Shown: positions 5,503 to 5,514 of the stretch, in pieces | Layout: the number at the start of each line of letters is the position of its first letter | Position numbering within the stretch: position 1 is the first letter of the stretch | NCBI GenBank assembly: GCA_034428635.1 | Contig: DAOUHR010000062.1 | Location: 1 to 5,514 of the forward strand | DNA length: 5,514 nucleotides | DNA from: Bin22 sp034428635 | GTDB taxonomy: Bacteria; Chloroflexota; Dehalococcoidia; Lucifugimonadales; UBA3495 | Direction of reading: 5' to 3' | Translations under genes and position numbers: made by a program | The notes under the pieces: model-generated | What the model saw: the letters and a program-made list of their open reading frames with translations, nothing else | Told to the model about the DNA's origin: nothing | The model's database searches: none

Positions 5503-5514
5503 ATGTACGAATGC

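Overview
This 5.5 kb stretch of GC-rich bacterial DNA has six protein-coding genes in two blocks that face each other. The left block reads on the + strand: an aldehyde dehydrogenase cut by the window start (1-1398), a PIG-L/LmbE-type zinc deacetylase (1493-2245), and a small cupin-like protein (2503-2856). The right block reads on the - strand as a tight three-gene operon. In transcription order it holds a pterin-4a-carbinolamine dehydratase (5254-4901), an LLM-class F420-dependent oxidoreductase of the MSMEG_2256 type (4866-3844), and a MmcB-like PD-(D/E)XK nuclease-fold protein (3827-3051). Gaps inside the operon are 34 and 16 bases. The blocks converge at about 2857-3050.

The intergenic DNA is rich in repeats. 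Two related elements of about 140-150 bp, at 2854-2992 and 5354-5502, have matching ends (consensus near AGGGAACCTCTGAAYAAGT), a GC-rich hairpin near the right end and no coding capacity. They lie in the same orientation and bracket the whole - strand operon. A degraded right half of the same family lies at 2298-2353. A different palindromic repeat with a GCCCCTAC core sits at 2383-2474 in the cupin gene leader, flanked by an imperfect 14-bp direct repeat.

The organism is most likely an uncultivated member of the Chloroflexota (Dehalococcoidia or SAR202-like). This is inference, based on the F420-dependent luciferase-like enzyme, the PIG-L and cupin neighbours, the GC content, and intergenic repeats of a style I associate with those genomes. 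An actinobacterial or other F420-using lineage is not excluded.

No single pathway explains all six genes. The - strand operon pairs a pterin-handling enzyme with a deazaflavin-dependent redox enzyme, and its nuclease-like gene may simply be a passenger. The + strand genes look like ordinary accessory metabolism. I see no complete defence system, CRISPR array, RNA gene or intact transposase. The most notable content is the repeat family and its placement.
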